Origin: SVQP01 sp045660125
GTDB taxonomy: Bacteria > Bacillota > Clostridia > Oscillospirales > CAG-272
Reading direction: 5' to 3'
NCBI GenBank assembly: GCA_045660125.1
Contig: JAZRDG010000080.1
Coordinates: forward strand, 1 to 38,681
Length of the DNA stretch: 38,681 nucleotides
Position numbers and translations under genes: made by a program. The notes under the pieces were generated by a model. The model was not told the DNA's origin and did not search any database. It saw only the letters and a list, made by a program, of their open reading frames with translations. Positions 1 through 6,849 of this stretch are shown here, piece by piece; position 1 is the first letter of the stretch, and the number at the start of each line of letters is the position of its first letter.

Positions 1-1158
1 GTCGCGGTGGCGGGTGACGTACAGGCGCGGCACGGCATCATTCTTGCCAAAAATCAAGTCGCCAAGGGCTTTGGCGTGCAAACGGGCGAGAGTATTGCCG
101 AAGCGCGGAGCAAATGCCCAAGTCTTGTGCTGCTGCCGCCGCACATGGACAGATACAAGCAGATCTCGGACAAGGCGCGCGCCATTTACGCGCGATACAC
201 CGACCGCGTGGAAAGCTTTGGCATTGACGAATGCTGGCTGGACGTGACGGGAAACGGCAAGCTTTGGGGGCAGGATTACGGTCGGGTGATCGCAAACGAG
301 ATACGGTGCGCGGTCAAAGCCGAGCTTGGCGTGACCGTGTCGGTGGGGGTGTCGTTTAACAAGATCTTTGCCAAAATGGGCAGCGATTACAAAAAGCCGG
401 ACGCGGGCACTTGTATCACGCGCGAGAATTTCCGCGAGATTTTGTGAGGATTGCCCGTGGGGGATCTGATCTTTGTGGGGAGATCCACGGCGCAAAGGCT
501 TTGGTATATGCAGATCCGCACGGTGGGGGATCTTGCGCGCGCCAATCCTGCGCTGCTGGAGAGCAATCTCGGCAAAAACGGTCTTGCCGCATGGCAGTTT
601 GCCAACGGCATGGACGGCTCGCCCGTGTTACTTGACGGGCAGGAGTACCCGATCAAAAGTATCGGCAACAGCACCACCACGCCTGTGGATATGGTAACGC
701 GCAGGGATGCCGAGATCGTGCTCGCGCAGCTTTGCCAGAGCGTTGCCACGCGGCTGCGCGAAGCGGATATGCGCTGCACCACGGTCAAGCTGTCCTTGCG
801 CACGACCGATCTTTCCTGGAAGCAGCGGCAAAAGGGAACGGCAGCCACCTGCCTTGAAAACGATCTGTGGCGTGAGGCAATGACGCTTTACGATACCTTT
901 CACGACGGTCGCCCCCTGCGCAGCATTGGCGTGACCGCTTGCGATCTGAAGGACAACGCAGAGCAACAGCTGTCCATGTTTGACGGTGACACCTGCCGCC
1001 ATGCCGCGCTGGAATCCTTGGGCGGTGTTTTAGACGGCTTGCGCGCACGGTACGGCGCACGCGCGGTGCGCAGGGGACTCTTGCTGGAGGGCGACGTGCT
1101 GATAGGCGGCATTCCGCCACAGGGAAGTCTGCCGCACCCGGTAGCGTGGCGCAAGTAG
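1..1158 (+). pseudogene. dinB: DNA polymerase IV (Y family), 5'-truncated by window edge and interrupted by in-frame TGA
   Basis: Error-prone translesion polymerase of the DinB/UmuC family, expected to act in the cytoplasm on damaged templates. The reading frame is open from base 1 (VAVAGD, then ARHGIILAKN), so the true start lies upstream. Palm residues are visible in SFGIDECWLDVTG and SVGVSFNKIFAKMGSDYKKP, followed by the thumb helix-hairpin-helix (LPVGDLIFVGRSTAQRL) and the little-finger domain up to the TAG at 1156-1158. A TGA at 445-447 splits the frame into 146 and 235 residues without a frameshift. It falls where family members usually have Trp in a W-P-L-P-V type motif, so a TGG to TGA change is the simplest explanation. 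TGA is a normal stop elsewhere in the window (for example thrS and the genes ending at 8217 and 11742), which argues against a recoded genetic code. A sequencing error or rare readthrough remains possible. Confidence 0.85.
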
Positions 1159-1177
1159 CGCGAAATGCGCTTATATT

Positions 1178-1522
1178 GTAGGGCAGGGGCTTGCTCCTGC
1201 CGTGAATTTGGACATGCGAAAGGGCGGATATGGAATCCGCCCCTACGGTGTAAGGAGCACGGGCGATTCGTATATTTCGGCTGTGCCGAAATTCTCGCCC
1301 CTACGGCAAGATCCCCAAATGAACGGAAAAGGTTTTCTCCTGTTTCATCTCAACGGGCAACCATCCAAAATGTTTGTAGGGGAGGATAGTATCCTCCCGC
1401 AAGTATTGGGCGTGGTTGCCCGTTCGGGTGTCGATACCAATACCGCATGCTGGCGGGCGATCACTGATCGCCCCTACGGGGGCGCGTTGCCCCAAATTGC
1501 AGGGGCGATTCATGAATCGCCC
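1178..1522. repeat. Cluster of six short palindromes with constant shoulders and variable cores
   Basis: No gene is visible here. Six hairpin-forming units lie at about 1178-1204, 1222-1247, 1261-1306, 1376-1400, 1455-1478 and 1502-1524. Most have GTAGGG at one end and CCCGC or CCCGT at the other, in either orientation, but the self-complementary core differs in each. Examples are GGGCGATTCATGAATCGCCC (perfect 20-mer, 1503-1522), GGGAGGATAGTATCCTCCC (1380-1398) and GGGCGATCACTGATCGCCC (1455-1473). The 1376 unit is nested inside a perfect 12-base inverted repeat, AACGGGCAACCA at 1352-1363 and TGGTTGCCCGTT at 1413-1424. They resemble REP-like or palindromic interspersed elements; no transposase is nearby. 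Confidence 0.85.
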
Positions 1523-1534
1523 GTCATCCCCCGA

Positions 1535-1928
1535 GTGTCATCCTGAGCGAAGGGGTATTTCGCAGCGAGCTGCGAAATACCCCGAGTCGAACTTTTGCGG
1601 CGTGGAGTGTCCGTAGCGTAGCAGGACACGGAACAGAGCAAAAGCGCGAGCGCGTATAGCGCGATGCGGGATCTCTGATGGATTTGCTCAATGTCTGCTC
1701 AGCCAAAGTAACTTGATGCAGGCGGCGTGACAAAAACCGTTTAGAGATCCCGCTGCGCCGCGACACAGGGGACAGCCCCGCAGTAACATGTCCTGCGGAC
1801 ATGTCACAGGGGACAGTCCCAATGTCGCGCCTTGCGGTTTTGCTCCGTTTCGTTGCATAGCAACTTCACTATGCAAAACTTCGACTGCGCGGTGTTGCTC
1901 TGCAACACCGCTCCGCTCAGGATGACAC
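1535..1928. repeat. MITE-like composite element with 15-base terminal inverted repeats
   Basis: A 394-base segment without a credible gene is bounded by GTGTCATCCTGAGCG (1535-1549) and its exact reverse complement (1914-1928). Inside it are further hairpins: GGGGTATTTCGCAG pairing with CTGCGAAATACCCC near 1552-1583, GCGGGATCTCT (1666-1676) pairing with AGAGATCCCGC (1743-1753), and GCGGTGTTG pairing with CAACACCGC near 1889-1911. ACAGGGGACAG also occurs twice (about 1765 and 1806). The nesting suggests repeats inserted into repeats. Long terminal inverted repeats and no coding capacity fit a non-autonomous mobile element, but the target-site duplication is not clear. Confidence 0.7.
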
Positions 1929-1943
1929 AAAGGGGGATACGTC

Positions 1944-1985
1944 AAAACAAAAACGCCCCGAGGCGAGTGGATGCGCGCCTCGGGG
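1944..1985 (-). terminator. Rho-independent terminator of the minus-strand island
   Basis: CCCCGAGGCG (1956-1965) pairs perfectly with CGCCTCGGGG (1976-1985). Read on the minus strand, the stem is followed by a T-rich run (complement of 1944-1954), placing it just downstream of the gene ending at 2039. A decayed relative sits at about 3365-3395 behind the paralogous gene. Confidence 0.75.
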
Positions 1986-2038
1986 GATAATATTATACCA
2001 AGATGTAACAGGGAGACGGTTCTCTGTTACGCAAGGGA

Positions 2039-2584
2039 CTATTTATTGGTTTTCATTTGACGATAAACATCCGGCCGTGGCGACCATACTGCATTCGGCC
2101 ATAGCTCGTCCTCGCGGTACCAGTGCTCTTTGCCGACCACACAGGACACATCTTCTCCATCCCGCAGGTAGAAAACGCAGTTGCCTTCGTGCTCATAACT
2201 CATAAAAAAGCAACTCCCGTCGGATCTGTAAAAATGCTTAAATGCCGGTTCATCATAATTCCATCCGTCCCAAATGCTGTGCGTGTTTTCAATCAAAATC
2301 TGATACAGCTCAGGGCAAATGCGGTAGAAATGCAAATGGATTACAATATCGGCAATATGCGATGGTTTGGAATCGCTCGGAGGCGCGTACTCAAAGCAGG
2401 CAGGGTCAACCGTTATCTCATAAGGCTTGAGTTTTTCTGCCCATTGAACGTGCGGCGAAAACCACACGCTGAAATATTCAGAATACCGAAAACAAGTTTG
2501 AATCAGTTCCTCATAATCTGTACCCTCAATATCGTAGTCTTCATCTCCGGTCAATAAGTCTGTATCGAAAAAAACGTAATTCAT
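2039..2584 (-). CDS. Uncharacterised protein, paralog A of an island-specific pair
   Basis: 181 residues, acidic and rich in Tyr, Trp and Phe, with no signal peptide or membrane helix. I do not recognise the family. It is clearly a paralog of the protein at 3402-3983: both begin MNY-FFD, and share LKP-EITV (about residues 52-60), LHFYRICPELY, H-IW, HFYR-DG-CFFM, a C-terminal EDVS-VV-KEHWYRE segment and SPRP. The start ATG at 2584 is preceded by GGGAGG at good spacing. It follows the membrane protein at 2598 by 13 bases, so the two are probably co-transcribed. The stretch is visibly AT-richer than the housekeeping genes around it, which suggests later acquisition. A small immunity-like or stress-related binding protein is conceivable but unsupported by any motif. 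Confidence 0.75.
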   Translation of the reverse strand: MNYVFFDTDLLTGDEDYDIEGTDYEELIQTCFRYSEYFSVWFSPHVQWAEKLKPYEITVDPACFEYAPPSDSKPSHIADIVIHLHFYRICPELYQILIENTHSIWDGWNYDEPAFKHFYRSDGSCFFMSYEHEGNCVFYLRDGEDVSCVVGKEHWYREDELWPNAVWSPRPDVYRQMKTNK

Positions 2585-2597
2585 ATTTTCCTCCCTG

Positions 2598-3221
2598 TTA
2601 CATTAACCAAAGCAACAGTATGAGCAGCATAAATAGTGGGACAAGACAAGCAATTGCTAAAGGCCAAACTGAAGCTTTCTGCGGTTTTGTGTCACTTTCG
2701 TTTATCAAGCCTGTGTATTCAGCCGAAACCTCATATTTGGATAATTGATTCTCGATGAACTTGATGCATGCGTTATTAGCAGGAAAGGATAAATATTTTT
2801 TGTTATATAGCGGTGCCAATATGATGCCATACATGTGTAAGTATTGGACAGGAACGTCTGCGTCAGTATATATACCAATATAACGCTTTCCATTGCCGCT
2901 GCTTATCACAAATTTTTTAATGTCTGACCATGGATAAGTGGCAACCTTGGTTCCGTTTCGATTAACCAAAAATATGCCATATTCATTGAACTGAATCTTT
3001 TTCCAAAACAGATTGCCTTTTATAACAAGAACAATTCCGCATACCATCAAAATAACAGATGCAAGAATTCCATATAACAAAAGCAAAAATTCCGGTGAGT
3101 CATAATCGAGAGTTGATGGGATAGCGAGCAAAAGCAGAAAGACTGAAAAAATAACGCTGACTATTCCTAACGGAAGAAATACTTTTGGAAAGCCGGAAAA
3201 CTTATGATACATATCAGTCAA
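2598..3221 (-). CDS. Membrane protein with probable bacterial PH-like domain
   Basis: 207 residues with two N-terminal transmembrane helices (about 14-34 and 45-67), a cytoplasmic central part of about 110 residues, and a third helix at the C-terminus (about 186-206). The central part starts with GNLFWKKIQFNEYGIF and continues VATYPWSDIKKFVI, an arrangement that recalls membrane-tethered PH-like domains; this is a weak structural guess. The reading frame begins with TTG at 3221, about 6 bases after GAGGTGA, whereas the first ATG (3212) would lie 15 bases away, so the TTG start is preferred. It has its own promoter (3322-3350) and sits between the paired unknown genes, so it may work with them. 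Confidence 0.7.
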   Translation of the reverse strand: MTDMYHKFSGFPKVFLPLGIVSVIFSVFLLLLAIPSTLDYDSPEFLLLLYGILASVILMVCGIVLVIKGNLFWKKIQFNEYGIFLVNRNGTKVATYPWSDIKKFVISSGNGKRYIGIYTDADVPVQYLHMYGIILAPLYNKKYLSFPANNACIKFIENQLSKYEVSAEYTGLINESDTKPQKASVWPLAIACLVPLFMLLILLLWLM

Positions 3222-3321
3222 TAGGAATCACCTCGTTACTTGGGTTATCCACTCCTTTTTTCGTTGGCGAATGGTGTCTTCGAGCAGCAAAGGGAACGGT
3301 GTGACACGTTTCGTTTATTTC

Positions 3322-3350
3322 ATTGTAGCACATGACGAAAAACTTGTCAA
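3322..3350 (-). promoter_or_regulatory. Sigma-A promoter for the membrane protein gene
   Basis: On the minus strand TTGACA (3350-3345) and TACAAT (3327-3322) are separated by 17 bases, about 100 bases upstream of the TTG start at 3221. The rest of 3222-3401 holds only the leader and a weak hairpin. Confidence 0.7.
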
Positions 3351-3401
3351 GAATTACTGTTGCGCAGGCGAGCGGATGCGCGCCTCGGGGGTGGGTGTGT
3401 T

Positions 3402-3983
3402 TCAACAGGGAACTTGTCCTTTGTCAGACGGCTTTTTTTGAATCAACGGGCGATACCCCTTCGGCCGCGGTGACACAATGGCATTCTGCCACAAATCCTG
3501 TTCGCGGTACCAATGCTCTTTATTGACTACCGATGAAACATCCTCGTCCTCCCGTGCGTAGAAAAAGCATTCGCCATCGTGTGTGTTGCACATAAAAAAG
3601 CAAGTGCCGTCAGCTCTGTAAAAATGCGGATTTTCAGGATTCTTGAACCCCCATCCGTCAATCCATTCCCAAATACTGTGAATATTTTCTGTTAAAATTG
3701 CATACAACTCCGGACAAATACGGTAAAAGTGCAGCGCTCTGATCTGTTCCGGATAGGTAAAATAATACGGAGGAGCATACTCATAACAATCCGGATCTAC
3801 TACAGTTATTTCAAATGGCTTTAACTGATCTGCCAAGAGAATGTTGTGACCAAGAAGCACGCTGAAAGTATCAGAGTACTGAAAGCACACGCGCATGAGT
3901 TCATCGTGTTCTTCACCCTGGATGTCGTATTCAACGTCTTCAGTGTAGTCTTTAATATTACCATCAAAAAAAGCGTAATTCAT
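3402..3983 (-). CDS. Uncharacterised protein, paralog B of an island-specific pair
   Basis: 193 residues from the ATG at 3983, chosen because AGGAGG lies just upstream; an 11-residue-longer frame has no better site. It aligns along its whole length with the protein at 2039-2584, sharing LKPFEITV, ALHFYRICPELY, HSIW, HFYRADGTCFFM, EDVSSVVNKEHWYRE and SPRP. A 4-5 residue insert near IWEWIDGWGF and a longer C-terminal tail distinguish it. No signal peptide, membrane helix or familiar catalytic motif is seen. The gene has a near-perfect promoter (4046-4074) and is followed by a decayed version of the terminator found behind paralog A, so gene and terminator were probably duplicated together. Confidence 0.75.
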   Translation of the reverse strand: MNYAFFDGNIKDYTEDVEYDIQGEEHDELMRVCFQYSDTFSVLLGHNILLADQLKPFEITVVDPDCYEYAPPYYFTYPEQIRALHFYRICPELYAILTENIHSIWEWIDGWGFKNPENPHFYRADGTCFFMCNTHDGECFFYAREDEDVSSVVNKEHWYREQDLWQNAIVSPRPKGYRPLIQKKPSDKGQVPC

Positions 3984-4023
3984 GTTTTCCTCCTGCAATA
4001 CAGTTGGGATCATCCTTCGACAT
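3964..4023 (-). CDS. Possible 19-residue leader peptide overlapping paralog B start
   Basis: ATG at 4023, preceded by GTGAGGA, opens a frame (MSKDDPNCIAGG, ending in RFF) that stops at 3964, 20 bases inside the next gene. The ribosome binding site of paralog B lies within it, so translation could be coupled. It may be chance; there is no comparative support. Confidence 0.22.
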   Translation of the reverse strand: MSKDDPNCIAGGKHELRFF

Positions 4024-4045
4024 GACTGTCCTCACTCCTGCTTTC

Positions 4046-4074
4046 ATTATAACAGGCTCCTCGGAAACTGTCAA
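4046..4074 (-). promoter_or_regulatory. Sigma-A promoter for paralog B
   Basis: On the minus strand TTGACA (4074-4069), a 17-base spacer and TATAAT (4051-4046) match the consensus exactly. The intergenic stretch 4075-4209 between this and the divergent plus-strand promoter contains A/T tracts (T7 at 4111-4117, T8A5 at 4133-4145, A7T6 at 4150-4162) likely to bend DNA. Confidence 0.85.
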
Positions 4075-4209
4075 GCAAATATGATTTGCCCCTTCACCTA
4101 TATAGACGCATTTTTTTACCCCAAAGTTCCGATTTTTTTTAAAAATATCAAAAAAATTTTTTGCATGTGATTTTGGTGCGCAAATTCGGCACAAAAACCG
4201 CCAAAATTA

Positions 4210-4237
4210 TTGACATTTTGCAAAATATGAGTATAAT
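4210..4237 (+). promoter_or_regulatory. Sigma-A promoter for the phosphoribosyltransferase-aspS operon
   Basis: TTGACA (4210-4215), a 16-base spacer and TATAAT (4232-4237) precede the ATG at 4304 by about 65 bases. Confidence 0.8.
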
Positions 4238-4303
4238 TATTATGGGAGTGTATGGATATGCCATACATCTACATACAAGACATAAAAAACGGAGGCTTTA
4301 CCC

Positions 4304-4861
4304 ATGGAAAAGTATTACCGCATGAATATCGCAGGCGTTCAGCGCGATCTGCCGCTCTGCCCCTTAAACGACAAGCTGATGATCGGCGCGTTCGTCATTT
4401 TCGGCGATCCCGAGCTGACCACCGCTGCCGCGCAGGCACTGCTTGACAAAGTACCCGAGTACGATTATCTGATCACCGCAGAGGCAAAGGGCATTCCGCT
4501 GGTGCACGAGATGGCAAGACTTGCAGGCAACCAGAAGTATATGCTGGCGCGTAAGGGCGCAAAGCTGTACATGAGAGACGTGCTGCAGGTATCCGTGCGC
4601 TCTATCACCACCAACCGCGAGCAGACCCTGTACCTTGACGGCTACGATGCAGCGCTGATGAAGGGCAAGAAGATCCTGATCGTGGACGACGTCATTTCCA
4701 CGGGTGAATCCCTGAAGGCTTTGGAAGCGCTGGTTGAGCAGGCAGGCGGTATCATCTGCGGCAGAGCAGCCATTCTTGCCGAGGGCGATGCGATTGACCG
4801 CAAGGATATCGTATATCTTGAGCCCCTGCCGCTGTTTGACAGCGAGGGCAAGCCCCTGTAA
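4304..4861 (+). CDS. Phosphoribosyltransferase family protein (adenine phosphoribosyltransferase-like)
   Basis: 185 residues, cytoplasmic. The type I phosphoribosyltransferase PRPP-binding loop is plain at about residues 123-135 (ILIVDDVISTGES), preceded by a typical YDYLITAEAKGIPL strand-loop and a hood-like N-terminus. This order and size match adenine or xanthine phosphoribosyltransferases, which transfer ribose-5-phosphate from PRPP to a purine base. The base specificity cannot be read, so no symbol is given. GGAGG (4291-4295) sits 8 bases before the ATG. The stop is only 33 bases from aspS and no terminator lies between, so the two are probably one transcript. Confidence 0.85.
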   Translation: MEKYYRMNIAGVQRDLPLCPLNDKLMIGAFVIFGDPELTTAAAQALLDKVPEYDYLITAEAKGIPLVHEMARLAGNQKYMLARKGAKLYMRDVLQVSVRSITTNREQTLYLDGYDAALMKGKKILIVDDVISTGESLKALEALVEQAGGIICGRAAILAEGDAIDRKDIVYLEPLPLFDSEGKPL

Positions 4862-4894
4862 TTTAGTAAATACATCTGTAAGGAGAATAAAAAC

Positions 4895-6694
4895 ATGGCA
4901 GAATTTTTGAGTGCACAGGATAAAAGAACGCACTATTGCGGCACGCTGACCGAGGGCGACATTGGCTCCAAGGTATGCGTGATGGGTTGGGTACAGAGAC
5001 AGAGAGACCTTGGCGCGCTGATCTTTATTGACCTGCGTGACAGAACCGGTATCGTGCAGCTGTCCTTTGACGACGCAACCGACCGCGAGATTTTTGAAAA
5101 GGCTTTCCGTTGCCGCAGCGAGTTCGTGCTGGCGGTACACGGTACTGTACGCCCCAGAGCTGAGGGTGCGATCAACCCCAACCTGCCCACGGGTAAGGTA
5201 GAGATCTTTGTTGAGAGCATGAAGGTGCTTTCCGCTGCACAGACCCCTCCCTTTGAGATCGGCACGGGCAAGAAGGTCAACGACGAGATCGCGCTGCGCT
5301 ACCGCTACCTCGATCTGCGCCGCCCCGAGCTGCAGAGAAACATTCGCATGCGTCACGAGATCGCACGCGTTGCAAGACAGTATTACTACGAGAACGGCTT
5401 CCTTGAAATCGAGACGCCCATGATGATCAAGCCCACGCCCGAGGGTGCGCGTGACTACGTGGTTCCGTCCAGAATTCACCCCGGCTCTATGTACGCGCTG
5501 CCCCAGTCTCCCCAGCTGTACAAGCAGCTGTTGATGCTGTCGGGCTACGACCGCTACATCCAGCTGGCTCGCTGCTTCCGTGACGAGGACCTGAGAGCTG
5601 ACCGTCAGCCTGAATTTACCCAGATCGACCTTGAGATGTCCTTTGCGACCATGGAGGAGATCATGGAGGTCAACGAGGGCTTTATCAAGAGAGTATTTGC
5701 CGAGGTGCTTGGCGTGGATATTCCCACTCCCATGCAGCGCATGACCTTTGCCGAGGCAATGAACCTGTACGGTAGCGACAAGCCCGATACCAGATATGAA
5801 ATGACCATCAAGGACATGTCCGCGGTGGTTGCAAATACCACTTTCCCCGTATTCGCGGGTGCACTGGCAGACGGCGGCAGCGTTCGTGCAATCGTTGCAA
5901 AGAACGGCGCTTCCACGCTGACCAGAAAAGAGATCGACAAGCTGACCGAGCACGCAAAGGGCATTGGTGCCAAGGGCGTTGCGTTCATCCGCTGGGCGGA
6001 TGCCGCTCCCAACTGCTCGTTTGCTAAGTTCATGACTCCCGAGGAGCTGACTGCTCTGATCGAGGCGCTGGGGCTCGAGCAGGGCGACGTGGCTCTGTTC
6101 GTTGCAGACAAGGACAAGGTCGTGCTGCCCGTACTGGGTGCACTCCGTACCTTGGTTGCAAAGAAGCTGGATATCATCCCCAAGGGTCAGTTCAACTTCC
6201 TGTGGATCACCGAGTTCCCGTTCTTCGAGTGGAACGAGGAGACCGGTCACTGGGATGCTATGCACCATCCCTTTACCATGCCGCTTGAAGAGTGCCTGCC
6301 TTATCTGGAGAGCGATCCCGGCAAGGTACGCGCAAAGTGCTACGATATGGTACTCAACGGCACCGAGCTGCTCTCCGGCTCTATCCGTATTACCGACTGG
6401 CAGCTGCAGGAGCAGATGTTCCACGCACTTGGTCTTACCAAGGAAGAGATCAACGCCAAGTTCGGCTTCCTTGTGGATGCGTACAAGGACGGGGCGCCTC
6501 CTCACGGTGGCTCGGGTATGGGGCTTGACCGCCTTGCCATGGTTATGCTGGGCGCAGACAGCCTGCGTGACGTTATCGCATTCCCCAAGGTACAGAACGC
6601 AAGCGAGCTGATGTCGGGCTGCCCCGCACCTGCAGACCCCAAGGCAATGGAGGAGCTGCACCTTGCATTTGTTCCCGAGAAAAAGGACGAATAA
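4895..6694 (+). CDS. aspS: Aspartyl-tRNA synthetase
   Basis: 599 residues, the usual length of the bacterial class IIb enzyme that charges tRNA-Asp. In order: an N-terminal OB-fold anticodon-binding domain (GWVQRQRDLGALIFIDLRDR, about 32-51), the catalytic core with the SPQLYKQLLMLSG substrate loop, motif 2 (FRDEDLRADRQPEFTQID, about 228-245), the bacterial GAD insertion (about 290-420), and class II motif 3 (GMGLDRLAMV). The motif 3 lead-in is PPHGGSGMGLDRL; whether the enzyme is discriminating cannot be told. AAGGAG precedes the ATG. A terminator follows at 6716. A 765-codon antisense frame over this gene is a codon-usage shadow. Confidence 0.97.
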   Translation: MAEFLSAQDKRTHYCGTLTEGDIGSKVCVMGWVQRQRDLGALIFIDLRDRTGIVQLSFDDATDREIFEKAFRCRSEFVLAVHGTVRPRAEGAINPNLPTGKVEIFVESMKVLSAAQTPPFEIGTGKKVNDEIALRYRYLDLRRPELQRNIRMRHEIARVARQYYYENGFLEIETPMMIKPTPEGARDYVVPSRIHPGSMYALPQSPQLYKQLLMLSGYDRYIQLARCFRDEDLRADRQPEFTQIDLEMSFATMEEIMEVNEGFIKRVFAEVLGVDIPTPMQRMTFAEAMNLYGSDKPDTRYEMTIKDMSAVVANTTFPVFAGALADGGSVRAIVAKNGASTLTRKEIDKLTEHAKGIGAKGVAFIRWADAAPNCSFAKFMTPEELTALIEALGLEQGDVALFVADKDKVVLPVLGALRTLVAKKLDIIPKGQFNFLWITEFPFFEWNEETGHWDAMHHPFTMPLEECLPYLESDPGKVRAKCYDMVLNGTELLSGSIRITDWQLQEQMFHALGLTKEEINAKFGFLVDAYKDGAPPHGGSGMGLDRLAMVMLGADSLRDVIAFPKVQNASELMSGCPAPADPKAMEELHLAFVPEKKDE

Positions 6695-6715
6695 TTAAAA
6701 ATACAAAATCATATT

Positions 6716-6749
6716 GGGCTGATTGCACACAGATGCGTCAGCCCTTTTG
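6716..6749 (+). terminator. Rho-independent terminator after aspS
   Basis: GGGCTGA (6716-6722) pairs with TCAGCCC (6738-6744) and is followed by TTTTGTT. Confidence 0.8.
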
Positions 6750-6788
6750 TTCATGTTGCCAAAATGTGCGTGCAGAGCGCGTTTTTTC

Positions 6789-6817
6789 TTTACTTTTGCT
6801 TCTGGCGGTGATAAAAT
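6789..6817 (+). promoter_or_regulatory. Probable promoter of the surface protein operon
   Basis: TTTACT (6789-6794), 17 bases, TAAAAT (6812-6817), about 30 bases before the ATG at 6850. The match is moderate. Confidence 0.5.
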
Positions 6818-6849
6818 AAAGGGGAAATCCACCCTTTACGGAGGTTTTT

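Noticed and set aside
1..1158. Genetic code in which TGA encodes tryptophan
   Set aside because: TGA ends several intact genes here (thrS at 25478, genes ending at 8217 and 11742) at proper lengths, so the TGA in the polymerase IV gene is a true stop or an error.
1202..1546. 114-codon frame in the repeat region
   Set aside because: It runs through palindromic repeats, has no ribosome binding site and no protein-like composition.
4364..6661. 765-codon antisense frame over the phosphoribosyltransferase and aspS
   Set aside because: Same codon-bias shadow; it spans two clear genes and their intergenic gap without a start signal.
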